A stretch of DNA of 61,554 nt from Hyphomicrobiales bacterium (GTDB lineage Bacteria > Pseudomonadota > Alphaproteobacteria > Rhizobiales > Rhizobiaceae), in the NCBI GenBank assembly GCA_900472485.1, contig UCII01000009.1:112711-174264 (forward strand), in the 5' to 3' direction. Both the position numbers and the translations under genes were made by a program. Position 1 is the first letter of the stretch, and each line of letters opens with the position of its first letter. The notes below the pieces were generated by a model. The model had not been told where the DNA came from, ran no database searches, and saw nothing but the letters and a program-made list of their open reading frames with translations. This document shows, one piece after another, positions 51,925 through 61,534 of the stretch.

Positions 51925-52644
51925 TCAAGCAGCGCAGCTTTTGCTGCTCTTTTCATTCGCAAGCGCGAAGTCGACGGCCGCCTCGGCATGGATCGTCGTC
52001 GTGTCGAAGCCTGGCAGGATTAGCGCCTTAGGATCGAGGATGAGGCAGATCTCGGTGCAGCCGAGAATGACGCTGTCGGCGCCTTCAGCCTTGGCACGCT
52101 CGATGATGCCGTTCAGCTTCCGGCGCGACTCGTCCTTGATGATGCCGGCGCAGAGTTCGTTGAAGATGATATCGTGCGTGACGGTGCGATCCTCGGGACC
52201 GGGCACCATGATGGAGACGCCGTTTTCAGCCATACGCTCGGCATAAAAGCCGTGTTCCATCGTGTAGCGTGTGGCGAGCAGCAGCGGCTTGACCCTACCG
52301 GCGGCCTTCAAGGCCGCGGCGGTTTCATCGATGATATGAATGAGCGGAGCCGAAACGCGTTCGGCAACCTGAGGCGCTATCAGGTGCATGGTGTTGGTGC
52401 AGATGAGCACGCATTCGGCACCGGCCTTTTGCAGGCGTTGCGCGGCATCGCCGAGCCGGTCGGCGGCATCGTTCCAGCGTCCAGCCTTTTGCAGCGCGAC
52501 GATCTCTTCGAAATTGACGGAGTACATGACCAGTTCGGCCGAGGAGAGGCCGCCCAACCGCTCGCGGACCATTTCGTTGATCAGGCGGTAATAGACTGCC
52601 GAACTCTCGAAACTCATACCGCCGATCAGGCCAATGGTGCGCAT
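51925..52644 (-). CDS. Aspartate/glutamate racemase family protein
   Basis: 239 residues, cofactor-independent racemase fold. The two catalytic Cys are present: Cys82 in LICTNTMHL and Cys196 in VILGCTEICLIL. N-terminus RTIGLIGGMSFESSAVYY is the RacX/YgeA-type start. It racemises an acidic or other amino acid. Divergent from an Lrp-family regulator, a common pairing. Confidence 0.92.
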   Translation of the reverse strand: MRTIGLIGGMSFESSAVYYRLINEMVRERLGGLSSAELVMYSVNFEEIVALQKAGRWNDAADRLGDAAQRLQKAGAECVLICTNTMHLIAPQVAERVSAPLIHIIDETAAALKAAGRVKPLLLATRYTMEHGFYAERMAENGVSIMVPGPEDRTVTHDIIFNELCAGIIKDESRRKLNGIIERAKAEGADSVILGCTEICLILDPKALILPGFDTTTIHAEAAVDFALANEKSSKSCAA

Positions 52645-52707
52645 AATGCTGTTCTCCGCTCGTGGGTTTTGAATGGAGGAATAGTGTGGTGATTCATCCG
52701 CCGCGTG

Positions 52708-52777
52708 TTTGCATTTTTTGAAGCCTATCAGAGTTTTGCTGCAATAGTTTGTGCATTTTCGGATTTATGTGCAAAAT
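52708..52777. promoter_or_regulatory. Repeated TGCA-containing sites between racemase and Lrp genes
   Basis: TTTGCATTTTTT (52708), TTTGTGCATTTTC (52748-52760) and TATGTGCAAAAT (52766-52777). The last two share GTGCAnnnT and are 18 bp apart. Lrp-family proteins bind AT-flanked sites like these in divergent promoters. Confidence 0.45.
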
Positions 52778-52795
52778 AAAGGCGCGTGAAAGTGG

Positions 52796-53269
52796 ATGCT
52801 GCATATGCTGGATGAACGTGATCGAAAGATTCTCGAATTTTTGCAGGCGGATGCAGGCATATCCGTGACAGAGCTCGCCGATCTTGTCGCCTTGTCGGTG
52901 TCGGCCTGCTCGCGACGCATCCAGCGGCTTGAGGACAGTGGGCATATAGCTCGGCGCATCGTCGTGCTCGACCGTGAGAAGATGGGAGTGCCGACCACGG
53001 TCTATGCGATGATCAAGACGGCGCATCACGCCGACGAGTGGATCGAATCTTTCCGTAAGGTCATCGGCGACATCCCCGAGATCGTCGAGGCGCATCGGCT
53101 TACCGGGAATTATGATTATATTCTCAAGATCGTCTTGCCGCGTGTCGAACATTACGATGTCATCTACAAGCAGCTCGTGCGCAAGATCGAGCTCTTCGAT
53201 GTCTCTGCGTCAATCTCGATGGAGGAGCTGAAAAGCGGCGCCTCCGTTCCTGTCGGGTATGCACGGTAG
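52796..53269 (+). CDS. Lrp/AsnC-family regulator
   Basis: 157 residues (154 if the ATG at 52805 is used). HTH: LDERDRKILEFLQADAGISV, TELADLVALSVSACSRRIQR. C-terminal RAM ligand domain from IVEAHRLTGNYDYILKIVLP. Divergent from the racemase gene, which it probably controls in response to an amino acid. Confidence 0.93.
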   Translation: MLHMLDERDRKILEFLQADAGISVTELADLVALSVSACSRRIQRLEDSGHIARRIVVLDREKMGVPTTVYAMIKTAHHADEWIESFRKVIGDIPEIVEAHRLTGNYDYILKIVLPRVEHYDVIYKQLVRKIELFDVSASISMEELKSGASVPVGYAR

Positions 53270-53375
53270 GCACAATGGCGCGTGACAGTCGCAGGGGTGC
53301 CATGCAGAAAAGATAGTTGCTGCTTATCCTTCTCAACCCTACGTTTTTCGCGAAGCGTAGCCATGAGGTGTTGCC

Positions 53376-54638
53376 ATGCAGGATCATCACATCGTCGTCG
53401 TCGGGGGCGGCTTTGGCGGATTGCAGCTCGTCAACGATCTGAAAGGTGCTCCCGTCCGCATCACGCTGATCGATCGGCGCAATCATCATCTGTTCCAGCC
53501 GCTTCTCTATCAGGTCGCGACCACTCTGCTCGCAACTTCCGAGATTGCCTGGCCGATCCGCAGCTTCTTCCGGGATCGGCCAGAAGTGACAACCTTGCTG
53601 GCGGAAGTCGTCGATGTCGATAGTGATGCGCGTGAGGTTCTTTTGAAGGACGGGCAGAAGATCGGTTACGATACGCTGGTGCTGGCGACGGGTGCGACCC
53701 ACGCCTACTTCGGTCATGATGAATGGGAGCCCGTGGCGCCCGGTCTGAAGACGCTGGAGGATGCGACGACCATTCGCCGCCGGGTTCTCCTGGCTTTCGA
53801 GCAGGCGGAGCTTGAAACCGATCCGGTTGCCCGCGAAGCGTTGCTGACCTTCGTGATCGTCGGCGCGGGTCCCACGGGCGTCGAGCTTGCCGGTATCATC
53901 TCCGAGCTGGCGAGGACGACGCTGCCAAAGGAATTCCGCAATATCGATACCCGCAAGGCGAGGATCATCCTTGTCGAGGCCGGGCCGCGGGTATTGGCAG
54001 CCTTTGCCGAAGACCTTTCCGACTATGCTCGCAGGGAGCTGGAGACGCTGGGCGTCGAACTCCGCTTCGGCAAGCCGGTGACTTCCTGCAGCGCTGAGGG
54101 GGTGACGATCGGCGACAGCTTCGTGCCGTGCCGCACCATCGTCTGGGCGGCCGGCGTCGAGGCGTCGCCGGCGGCGAAATGGCTTGGTATTCCCGCCGAC
54201 CGCGCCGGCCGTGCCGTAGTCGACAAGGAGCTGAGGGCGCCGGGCAAAGACAATATCTTCATCATCGGCGATACGGCGCTGGTCTTGCGCGAAGATGGTA
54301 GTCCGGTGCCGGGCATCGCTCCGGCAGCCAAGCAGCAGGGAGACTATGTTGCCAAGGTGATCAGGGCGAAACTGGCGGGTAAGCCGATGCCGGGGCCGTT
54401 CCGCTACAGGCATCAGGGCAGCCTCGCGACCATCGGCAAGAGTGCCGCTATCATCGATTTCGGCTGGCTGAAACTCAAGGGGTGGATCGCCTGGTGGGTC
54501 TGGGGGCTTGCCCACATCTACTTCCTGATCGGCGTGCGCTGGCGCATCGCGGTCGCCTGGAGTTGGCTGTGGATCTATGTCAGCCGGCAGCACAGTGCCC
54601 GGTTGATCACGCAGCGGGAAAGCATGCGCGAAGAATAA
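53376..54638 (+). CDS. Type II NADH dehydrogenase (NDH-2)
   Basis: 420 residues. FAD-binding HIVVVGGGFGGLQLVNDL at the N-terminus, TLVLATGATHAYFGHDEWE, second nucleotide motif VIVGAGPTGVELAGIISELA, and GIAPAAKQQGDYVAKVIRAK. Two hydrophobic stretches near the C-terminus (WIAWWVWGLAHIYFLIG, WSWLWIYVS) anchor it to the membrane. Oxidises NADH, reduces quinone without pumping protons. Convergent with the ADH gene through a shared terminator. Confidence 0.94.
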   Translation: MQDHHIVVVGGGFGGLQLVNDLKGAPVRITLIDRRNHHLFQPLLYQVATTLLATSEIAWPIRSFFRDRPEVTTLLAEVVDVDSDAREVLLKDGQKIGYDTLVLATGATHAYFGHDEWEPVAPGLKTLEDATTIRRRVLLAFEQAELETDPVAREALLTFVIVGAGPTGVELAGIISELARTTLPKEFRNIDTRKARIILVEAGPRVLAAFAEDLSDYARRELETLGVELRFGKPVTSCSAEGVTIGDSFVPCRTIVWAAGVEASPAAKWLGIPADRAGRAVVDKELRAPGKDNIFIIGDTALVLREDGSPVPGIAPAAKQQGDYVAKVIRAKLAGKPMPGPFRYRHQGSLATIGKSAAIIDFGWLKLKGWIAWWVWGLAHIYFLIGVRWRIAVAWSWLWIYVSRQHSARLITQRESMREE

Positions 54639-54641
54639 AGG

Positions 54642-54674
54642 AAGGGCGGCGTCCGGACCGGACGCCGCCCTTTT
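54642..54674. terminator. Bidirectional terminator between NDH-2 and ADH genes
   Basis: Long stem AAGGGCGGCGTCC / GGACGCCGCCCTT, an 11-bp perfect GC core, with A on one side and TTTT on the other. It serves both converging genes. Confidence 0.9.
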
Positions 54675-54678
54675 CGGT

Positions 54679-55722
54679 TTATGCCAGTGAGGCGATGTCG
54701 ATCACGAAGCGGTAGCGGACGTCGCTCCTCAGCACGCGCTCATAAGCTTCGTTGATGTCCTGGATGCTGATCTTCTCGATCTCGGCCACGATGTTGTGCT
54801 CGCCGCAGAAGTCGAGCATTTCCTGAGTTTCCTTGATCGAGCCGATCATGGAGCCGGAAAGGCTACGGCGGCCGGGGATCAGCGAGAAGGCATGAACCGG
54901 AACCGCATGTTCGGGAACGCCGACCAGCACCATGCTGCCATCATACTTCAGCAGGTTCAGATAGGCGTTCCAGTCGATCGCCGTGCCGACCGTGTTGATG
55001 ATCAGGTCGAAGGTGCCGGCGAGTTTGGTGAAGGTCTCGGCATCGCTGGTGGCGTAGTAGTCCTTCGCGCCCAGCTTGAAGCCGTCTTCCTTCTTCGACA
55101 GCGTCTGGCTGAGAACCGTGACATCGGCACCCATGGCATGGGCCAGCTTCACGCCCATGTGGCCGAGGCCGCCCATGCCGACGATCGCGACCTTCTTGCC
55201 TGGGCCAGCCTTCCAGTGGCGCAGCGGCGAAAAGAGCGTAATGCCGGCGCAGAGCAGCGGTGCGCCCGAGTCGAGCGGGATATTGTCGGGGAAGGAGAGG
55301 ACATAGCCTTCCTTGACGACGATCGAGTCGGAATAACCGCCGAAAGTCGGCGTCTTGCCGTCGGCTTCGACGTCATTGTAGGTCTGGACGAGACCCGGCA
55401 TGTAATGTTCGTAATCCAGGTCGCGCGTGGCGCAGGTCGTGCAGGAATCGACGAAGCAGCCAACGCCGACGCGGTCGCCGACCTTGAACTTCGTGACCTC
55501 GGAACCGACGGCGGTCACGATGCCGGCGACTTCATGGCCGGGCACCATCGGATACTTCGAGCCGCCCCATTCGTTGCGCGCCTGGTGAATGTCGGAATGG
55601 CATACGCCGCAATATTTGACGGAGATGACAACGTCGTCCGCGTTCGGGTCGCGGCGCTCGAAAGTAAATGGCGTGAGCGGCTTGGACGCGTCGGTCGCTG
55701 CATAACCCTTTGCGATAGGCAT
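54679..55722 (-). CDS. Zinc-dependent alcohol dehydrogenase, structural zinc site degenerate
   Basis: 347 residues of the cinnamyl-alcohol/YahK-type MDR family, NADP(H)-linked aldehyde reductase. Catalytic zinc ligands Cys38 ([12 protein letters not shown]) and His63-Glu64 (VPGHEVAG) are intact, and [20 protein letters not shown] binds cofactor. The structural-zinc lobe reads [17 protein letters not shown], where relatives have C-x2-C-x2-C-x7-C: the third and fourth Cys are Arg and Met. AAGGAAATCTCCC precedes the ATG at 55722. Divergent from an AraC gene with direct repeats between. Confidence 0.93.
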   Translation of the reverse strand: MPIAKGYAATDASKPLTPFTFERRDPNADDVVISVKYCGVCHSDIHQARNEWGGSKYPMVPGHEVAGIVTAVGSEVTKFKVGDRVGVGCFVDSCTTCATRDLDYEHYMPGLVQTYNDVEADGKTPTFGGYSDSIVVKEGYVLSFPDNIPLDSGAPLLCAGITLFSPLRHWKAGPGKKVAIVGMGGLGHMGVKLAHAMGADVTVLSQTLSKKEDGFKLGAKDYYATSDAETFTKLAGTFDLIINTVGTAIDWNAYLNLLKYDGSMVLVGVPEHAVPVHAFSLIPGRRSLSGSMIGSIKETQEMLDFCGEHNIVAEIEKISIQDINEAYERVLRSDVRYRFVIDIASLA

Positions 55723-55807
55723 GGGAGATTTCCTTATCTTTTCGGATGGGTTGGGGGTAGAATTTAGATGGCTCACCATGCATCAGGACCGGGCCACAGC
55801 GTTAGAG

Positions 55808-55837
55808 CGATCCTGCAAGCTTTATGTACGATCCTGC
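55808..55837. promoter_or_regulatory. Direct repeats of CGATCCTGC, 21 bp apart
   Basis: Two exact copies (55808-55816 and 55829-55837) separated by two helical turns in the ADH/AraC divergent spacer. AraC proteins bind direct half-sites with this spacing, so this is a probable operator of the neighbouring AraC regulator. Confidence 0.7.
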
Positions 55838-55923
55838 GAATCTAAATGTTCGGCAGGTCTTTCGCGATCGAACGGTGTTACCTAGATAGACATCGATATC
55901 TGCTCGAAAACAGTTGGTTGCGC

Positions 55924-56835
55924 ATGACACTGCCTTTCAATCCCAATCAGGAACTCGCATCGATCGTTGCACGTTTCGCTCCGGCGGACGGCGAACACCG
56001 TACGCCGATAGACAATCTTAATCTCTATCGGCAGTCGGCTGCGACCGTATGGCAGCACGGGGCTTATCGGCCCTGTTTTGCAATCGTGGTTCAGGGGCGC
56101 AAGAACCTGACAATCGGCGCCGAGACCTACAACTACGGTGTCGGCGAATATATTTTGACCGCGCTCGACCTTCCGGTCTCGACACAGGTAACCAATGTCG
56201 GCAGCGATGCGCCTTATCTTTGTTTTGGCATGGCGCTCGACAGCGAACGGTTGAAGGAGTTGCTGTCGCGTGTCAGCATTCCGAAGCAGGCGCTGACTGC
56301 CGAGCCTGTGCGTGGCATCGCGGTCAATGCGGCCTCGCCGGAACTGCTCGATGCCTCGCTGCGCCTGCTCCGATTGCTCGATCGGCCCGAAGATATTCCA
56401 GCCATGGCGCCTTTGATCGAGCAGGAAATCCTCTATCGCCTGCTGACCGGTCCGAATGGCCCTCGGCTGCTGCAGATCGCCATGGCGGAGAGCCAGAGCA
56501 ACCGGGTGGCGCGGGCCGTCGCCTGGCTCCGCGGCAACTATACGCAGCCGTTGCGCATCGAAGAGCTCGCCGAGCGCGTCGGCATGAGCGTTTCCTCGCT
56601 GCATCACCATTTCAAGACTGTCACGGCACTATCGCCCATGCAGTATCAGAAGCAGCTTCGGCTGCATGAGGCGCGGCGGCTTATGATCGTCGAGCAGCTC
56701 GATGTCGGCTCTGCCGGGCACCGTGTTGGCTATCAGAGCCCTTCGCAGTTCAGCCGCGAATATAGCCGTCTCTACGGTCTTTCTCCTCTGAAGGATGTCG
56801 AGGCGATGCGCAACAATGCGGTGGCGGCCGAGTAG
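55924..56835 (+). CDS. AraC-family regulator (AraC_N type), divergent from ADH
   Basis: 303 residues from the ATG at 55924. N-terminal AraC_N domain: HGAYRPCFAIVVQGRKNLTI and YNYGVGEYILTALDLPVSTQ. C-terminal HTH: IEELAERVGMSVSSLHHHFK, LSPMQYQKQLRLHEARRLMI and the second helix HRVGYQSPSQFSREYSRLYG. E. coli YqhC, which switches on an aldehyde reductase gene, has the same arrangement. The ADH is the probable target. Confidence 0.93.
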   Translation: MTLPFNPNQELASIVARFAPADGEHRTPIDNLNLYRQSAATVWQHGAYRPCFAIVVQGRKNLTIGAETYNYGVGEYILTALDLPVSTQVTNVGSDAPYLCFGMALDSERLKELLSRVSIPKQALTAEPVRGIAVNAASPELLDASLRLLRLLDRPEDIPAMAPLIEQEILYRLLTGPNGPRLLQIAMAESQSNRVARAVAWLRGNYTQPLRIEELAERVGMSVSSLHHHFKTVTALSPMQYQKQLRLHEARRLMIVEQLDVGSAGHRVGYQSPSQFSREYSRLYGLSPLKDVEAMRNNAVAAE

Positions 56836-56999
56836 GTGATGTTTCTGACCGATCATTTGCGTCAAGCTTTCTCGACAACTGACCGGCTCGTGGCAGTTGC
56901 CACCGTTTAGCAGTCCTGGCAAGCACTCTCTTTTAACGCAGTGCAGCAACGAATTCCGCTTGACGGCTGCATCGGTGTCCTGCATAAAGCGCCACGAAC

Positions 57000-57015
57000 C
57001 GTACCGTACGGTACG
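57000..57015. promoter_or_regulatory. Perfect 16-bp palindrome upstream of TetR/ilvC
   Basis: CGTACCGTACGGTACG, symmetrical over its full length, 18 bp before the GTG of the TetR gene. Probably its own operator; ilvC follows in the same direction, so it may also affect ilvC. Confidence 0.75.
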
Positions 57016-57033
57016 CATTTAGGAGTGGCTATC

Positions 57034-57684
57034 GTGCTGAGCGAAGTAGGACAGTCGAGCGAGTTTTCGCCGCGCCAGAACGCCGTTCTGGAACAGGCGC
57101 TGCGTCTGCTCGTCGACGGCGGCGAGAAGGCGCTGACGACCTCCGGCGTCGCACGCGCGGCCAATTGCTCCAAGGAAAGTCTTTACAAGTGGTTCGGCGA
57201 CCGCGATGGCCTGCTGTCTGCGATGATTACCTATCAGGCCAGCAAAGTTCGCACCTTCGAGCGCAATGGCGAGCGACTGAATACAGCAAGCCTGCATGAC
57301 CACCTCGTCATTTTCGCCCGCGACCTGCTGGAGGTTTTGGCCGGCGACGTCTCGCTTGCCTTGAACCGCCTGGCAATCGGCCAATCGAACCGCGACGGCT
57401 CCAAGCTCGGTAAGCTCCTGCTGGAGCGCGGGCGTCGGCAGATCGACCGCCGCGCCATCGGTCTTATCGACGCCGGCAAGCGGGCAGGGTTACTGCGCTT
57501 TACCGATGCTGACGAAGCATATCACACGCTTTATGGGCTCATCGTCTCCGATCTGCATGTGCGCATGCTGCTCGGCGAGCCCGGTTTGAAGGATACGAGC
57601 CGGCAGGCGGAGAAAGCGATCACCGCTTTCCTCAAGCTTTACGGCACGGAAAAGGTATTGGCGGAAGCAGCTGCGACCGTCTGA
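57034..57684 (+). CDS. TetR-family regulator upstream of ilvC
   Basis: 216 residues from a GTG at 57034, eight bases after AGGAG. HTH from about 15: QNAVLEQALRLLVDGGEKAL, TTSGVARAANCSKESLYKWF. Ligand domain LHDHLVIFARDLLEVLAGDV and ERGRRQIDRRAIGLIDAGKR. A perfect 16-bp palindrome lies 18 bp upstream. ilvC starts 44 bp after its stop in the same direction, so they may be cotranscribed. Confidence 0.92.
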   Translation: MLSEVGQSSEFSPRQNAVLEQALRLLVDGGEKALTTSGVARAANCSKESLYKWFGDRDGLLSAMITYQASKVRTFERNGERLNTASLHDHLVIFARDLLEVLAGDVSLALNRLAIGQSNRDGSKLGKLLLERGRRQIDRRAIGLIDAGKRAGLLRFTDADEAYHTLYGLIVSDLHVRMLLGEPGLKDTSRQAEKAITAFLKLYGTEKVLAEAAATV

Positions 57685-57692
57685 CAAATTAA

Positions 57693-58748
<1,056 letters not shown>

Positions 58749-58772
58749 GCTTTTCGGCGAGAGCCGGATTGG

Positions 58773-58808
58773 AGGGCCGGGGCGAGAGCTCCGGCCTTTC
58801 TATTTTTG
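58773..58808 (+). terminator. Terminator after ilvC
   Basis: GGCCGGGGC-GAGA-GCTCCGGCC stem followed by TTTCTATTTTT, 25 bp after the ilvC stop. The T-run overlaps the end of the opposing methyltransferase gene. Confidence 0.75.
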
Positions 58809-59387
58809 AGCCTTCACGTAGAGCCATCTTGTCGGTTCGCCATCGAAGCCGCCGCCATCAGCTTCGATCGTGGTGATATTCTTCCATCCTCCGGCGCTCA
58901 GTATAGCCTCAAGCCATACGGCGGAAGGATAGTTGTAATAGCGTCCGAACTTGTCGTGTCCCTCTGCTTCACCCGCTTTGAAGCTGGCGTGGAAGATGCC
59001 GCTCGGTTTCAGGGCGCGTAAAATGCGATCGAAGATATCCGGCAGAGCCGATCGCGGAACATGCAGGAGGCTAGCCTCCGCCCATATACCGTCGAAGATT
59101 TCGGTGGCATCTAAGGCTTCGAAGCGCATCACTCGAACAGACTTGCCGAGAAACTTTTCCGCCTCTCTCGCAAGTTCGGCGGAGCCGTCCGTAGGCGTGA
59201 CGTCGAAGCCGCGCGAGAGCATATAGGCGGCATCCTGGCCGCCGCCACAGCCCAGTTCAAGGATGGCTGCACCGGTGGGCAGGGTGTCCAGAAAGGCATC
59301 CAGCCTCTGGCGCGGCAGCCTGCGTTCACGTGCTGCGTAGACGGCGGCGTTGTCGGTATAGAAGGACGATGTTGGGTCGGTGCGCAT
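58800..59387 (-). CDS. Class I SAM-dependent methyltransferase
   Basis: 195 residues. Motif I AAILELGCGGGQDAAYMLSR, SAM acid VTPTDGSAELAREAE, then FDGIWAEASLLHVPRSALPD and KPSGIFHASFKAGEAEG. Resembles small-molecule (tellurite resistance-like) methyltransferases; substrate unknown. Convergent with ilvC. Confidence 0.9.
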   Translation of the reverse strand: MRTDPTSSFYTDNAAVYAARERRLPRQRLDAFLDTLPTGAAILELGCGGGQDAAYMLSRGFDVTPTDGSAELAREAEKFLGKSVRVMRFEALDATEIFDGIWAEASLLHVPRSALPDIFDRILRALKPSGIFHASFKAGEAEGHDKFGRYYNYPSAVWLEAILSAGGWKNITTIEADGGGFDGEPTRWLYVKAQK

Positions 59388-59441
59388 GCTTGTTGGCGCC
59401 TTTTTCGAGATGTGCCGCGTTTAAGCGGAAAGGGCAAATAT

Positions 59442-59819
59442 CTATTGTGCTTTGCCAAAATAGACCACGCGATCCAGGTCCTTGAAATGAGCATCCAGCG
59501 TCAGAACGTCGGCGTCGTGCTGCTCCGCGGTGGCATAGATGATCGCATCGGCGAGTGCGAGTTTGTGTTTCGCAGAGACTTCGGCGGCGCGGCGGGCGAG
59601 GGCGGTATCGAGGGGAGCAATGATGCAGGTGGCGGTATAGGCGAAGAAGGAATCAACTGCGTCCTCATCGTGTTCGCGCTCCAACCATTTGGCGAGTTCG
59701 AGCTGGACGATGGTGGGGACGATACATTCGGTACGCGCGGGCATTTCGCCCTGAAGTCGATCTGCGGCCGGACCTTGGGTCAGCCACTCGATCCAGGCAG
59801 AGCTGTCAACGACGCGCAT
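59442..59819 (-). CDS. vapC: VapC-like PIN-domain toxin
   Basis: 125 residues. RNase toxin: acidic active-site pieces MRVVDSSAWIEWLTQG (Asp5), TIVQLELAKWLERE and KLALADAIIYATAEQHDADV. TGATG overlap with the upstream antitoxin gene ties the two. Targets unknown; other VapCs cut tRNA or rRNA. Confidence 0.9.
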   Translation of the reverse strand: MRVVDSSAWIEWLTQGPAADRLQGEMPARTECIVPTIVQLELAKWLEREHDEDAVDSFFAYTATCIIAPLDTALARRAAEVSAKHKLALADAIIYATAEQHDADVLTLDAHFKDLDRVVYFGKAQ

Positions 59820-60028
59820 CAGAACCGGTCTTTCCGGTCACGGTAATTGCCGGGGTTGGCGCCCTTCACCATGCCCTTAAGGTCGGCAAGTTCAGGTACG
59901 GGAATGAGCAGCACACCTTGCCCCTTCGGAATGAAGACGAACTCCTGGCCTGCGCTCCAATGCTGCTGGTCGCGAATTTCTTTCGGGATCGATATCTGAA
60001 ATTTCGAAGAGAGGGTTGCGGTCGACAT
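59819..60028 (-). CDS. vapB: AbrB/MazE-type antitoxin (VapB-like)
   Basis: 69 residues from the ATG at 60028. SpoVT/AbrB swapped-hairpin fold: TLSSKFQISIPKEIRDQQHW, GQEFVFIPKGQGVLLIPV. A charged tail (NYRDRKDRF) presumably wraps the toxin. Probably binds its own promoter. First gene of the toxin-antitoxin unit. Confidence 0.9.
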   Translation of the reverse strand: MSTATLSSKFQISIPKEIRDQQHWSAGQEFVFIPKGQGVLLIPVPELADLKGMVKGANPGNYRDRKDRF

Positions 60029-60246
60029 TCTTACATTTTCCCATCGATGGATAGAACGTAAGAATAGCACCCAAGGAGAGAAATGTGTAGGTCATTTCAG
60101 ATGGGTCTGAGCATCGGCGACCGGTAAGGCATCGATCAATTTCGAGAATTGTTGTTACCGTCACAAACAAAATAGGTCAGTATTGTTGACTTATCTTTTG
60201 TTGCGTGATCTTGTGTCGGAAAGACCAAAAATTACGAGGAAGCCCC
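60029..60246. promoter_or_regulatory. Divergent spacer, VapBC / aminotransferase
   Basis: About 220 bp, AT-rich in its right half (60160-60210) with TTGACT at 60187. No gene is seen. Promoters for both flanking units are expected here. Confidence 0.4.
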
Positions 60247-61476
60247 ATGTTGAATTGGGAAAATATCTTTGCGACGCGTTCGAGTCGTATGCGTGCCTCC
60301 GAAATCCGCGAGCTGCTGAAGCTGCTGGAGCGGCCGGATATCATCTCTTTTGCCGGCGGTATTCCCGACCCCGCATTGTTTCCGGATGCCGAATTCAAGC
60401 AGGCCTATGCCGATATCTTTTCCGGTCCGACGGTCAATGCAGCGCTGCAATATTCGGTCAGCGAAGGCTACAAGCCGCTGCGCGAATGGCTCGTTGGCCA
60501 GATGGGCGCGCTCGGCATCCCCTGTGAGCTCGAAAATGTCTTCATCGTTTCCGGTTCGCAGCAGGGGCTCGATTATCTCGGCAAGCTTTTCCTGTCGCCG
60601 AAGGATACAGCGCTGGTTACGGCGCCCACCTATCTCGGCGCGCTGCAGGCTTTCAACGCCTATGAGCCGACGTATGACCAGCTGACGCCGAACGGCAATC
60701 GCACGCCGGATTCCTATCGCGCCGCGGCTTCGCAGGCAGGCGGCAGGGTGAAGTTTGCCTATCTCTCGGCCGATTTCGCCAACCCTACGGGCGAGACGGT
60801 CGATCTGGCGGGCCGTGAGAAGCTGCTCGATCTCGCTGAAGAGCTCGATATCGCCGTCATCGAGGACGCCGCCTATCAGTCTCTGCGTTATGACGGTGAG
60901 CCGGTTGCGCCGATCCTGGCGCTCGAAATCGCGCGCAAGCGCAACATCAACGACACGCGCACGATCTATTGCGGCAGCTTCTCCAAGACGCTGGCGCCTG
61001 GCCTTCGCGTCGGCTTCATCGTCGCCAATGCGCCCGTCATCCGCAAGCTGGTGCTGATGAAGCAGGCGGCCGACCTGCATTCCTCGACGATCAACCAGAT
61101 CGCGATCCATCAGGTCGCCGAGCGTGGTTTCGATGCGCAGGTTGCCAAGGTCCGCAAGACCTATAGCCATCGCCGCGACTGCATGCTGACAGCGCTTGCG
61201 AAATATATGCCTGACGGTACGAGCTGGACGAAGCCGCAGGGCGGCATGTTCGTCTGGGTCACCCTGCCGAAGGGCATGGACGGCGCCAAGCTGCTGGCAC
61301 GGTCTCTCGAAACGGCGAAGGTCGCCTTTGTGCCGGGTCAGGCATTCTTCGCCGACGGTTCTGGCGCGAACACGTTCCGCGTCAGCTTCTCCTGCGCCAA
61401 TGACGAGATGATTGAAGAGGGTATCTCGCGGCTCGGCAAGCTGATTGCGGGTGAAATTAGGGCGATGGCGGCCTAA
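60247..61476 (+). CDS. PLP-dependent aminotransferase, class I/II (2-aminoadipate type)
   Basis: 409 residues from the ATG at 60247, preceded by GAGGAA. ISFAGGIPDPALFPDAEF, VSGSQQGLDYLGKLF, the PLP aspartate in AVIEDAAYQSLRYDG and the Schiff-base lysine in YCGSFSKTLAPGLRVGF (Lys247). Similar to LysN/AadR-type enzymes that transaminate 2-aminoadipate or other amino acids. It is a stand-alone enzyme, not a MocR fusion (no N-terminal HTH). Confidence 0.93.
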   Translation: MLNWENIFATRSSRMRASEIRELLKLLERPDIISFAGGIPDPALFPDAEFKQAYADIFSGPTVNAALQYSVSEGYKPLREWLVGQMGALGIPCELENVFIVSGSQQGLDYLGKLFLSPKDTALVTAPTYLGALQAFNAYEPTYDQLTPNGNRTPDSYRAAASQAGGRVKFAYLSADFANPTGETVDLAGREKLLDLAEELDIAVIEDAAYQSLRYDGEPVAPILALEIARKRNINDTRTIYCGSFSKTLAPGLRVGFIVANAPVIRKLVLMKQAADLHSSTINQIAIHQVAERGFDAQVAKVRKTYSHRRDCMLTALAKYMPDGTSWTKPQGGMFVWVTLPKGMDGAKLLARSLETAKVAFVPGQAFFADGSGANTFRVSFSCANDEMIEEGISRLGKLIAGEIRAMAA

Positions 61477-61534
61477 TCTTCGCCGCCTCCTACGGGAGAA
61501 GGGCAATCGCATGTGAAACGAGGTAGTTGTCGCG

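Noticed and set aside
60232..61512. 426-codon open frame antisense to the aminotransferase gene
   Set aside because: Shadow of the real gene: Arg/Asp-rich low-complexity translation without motifs.
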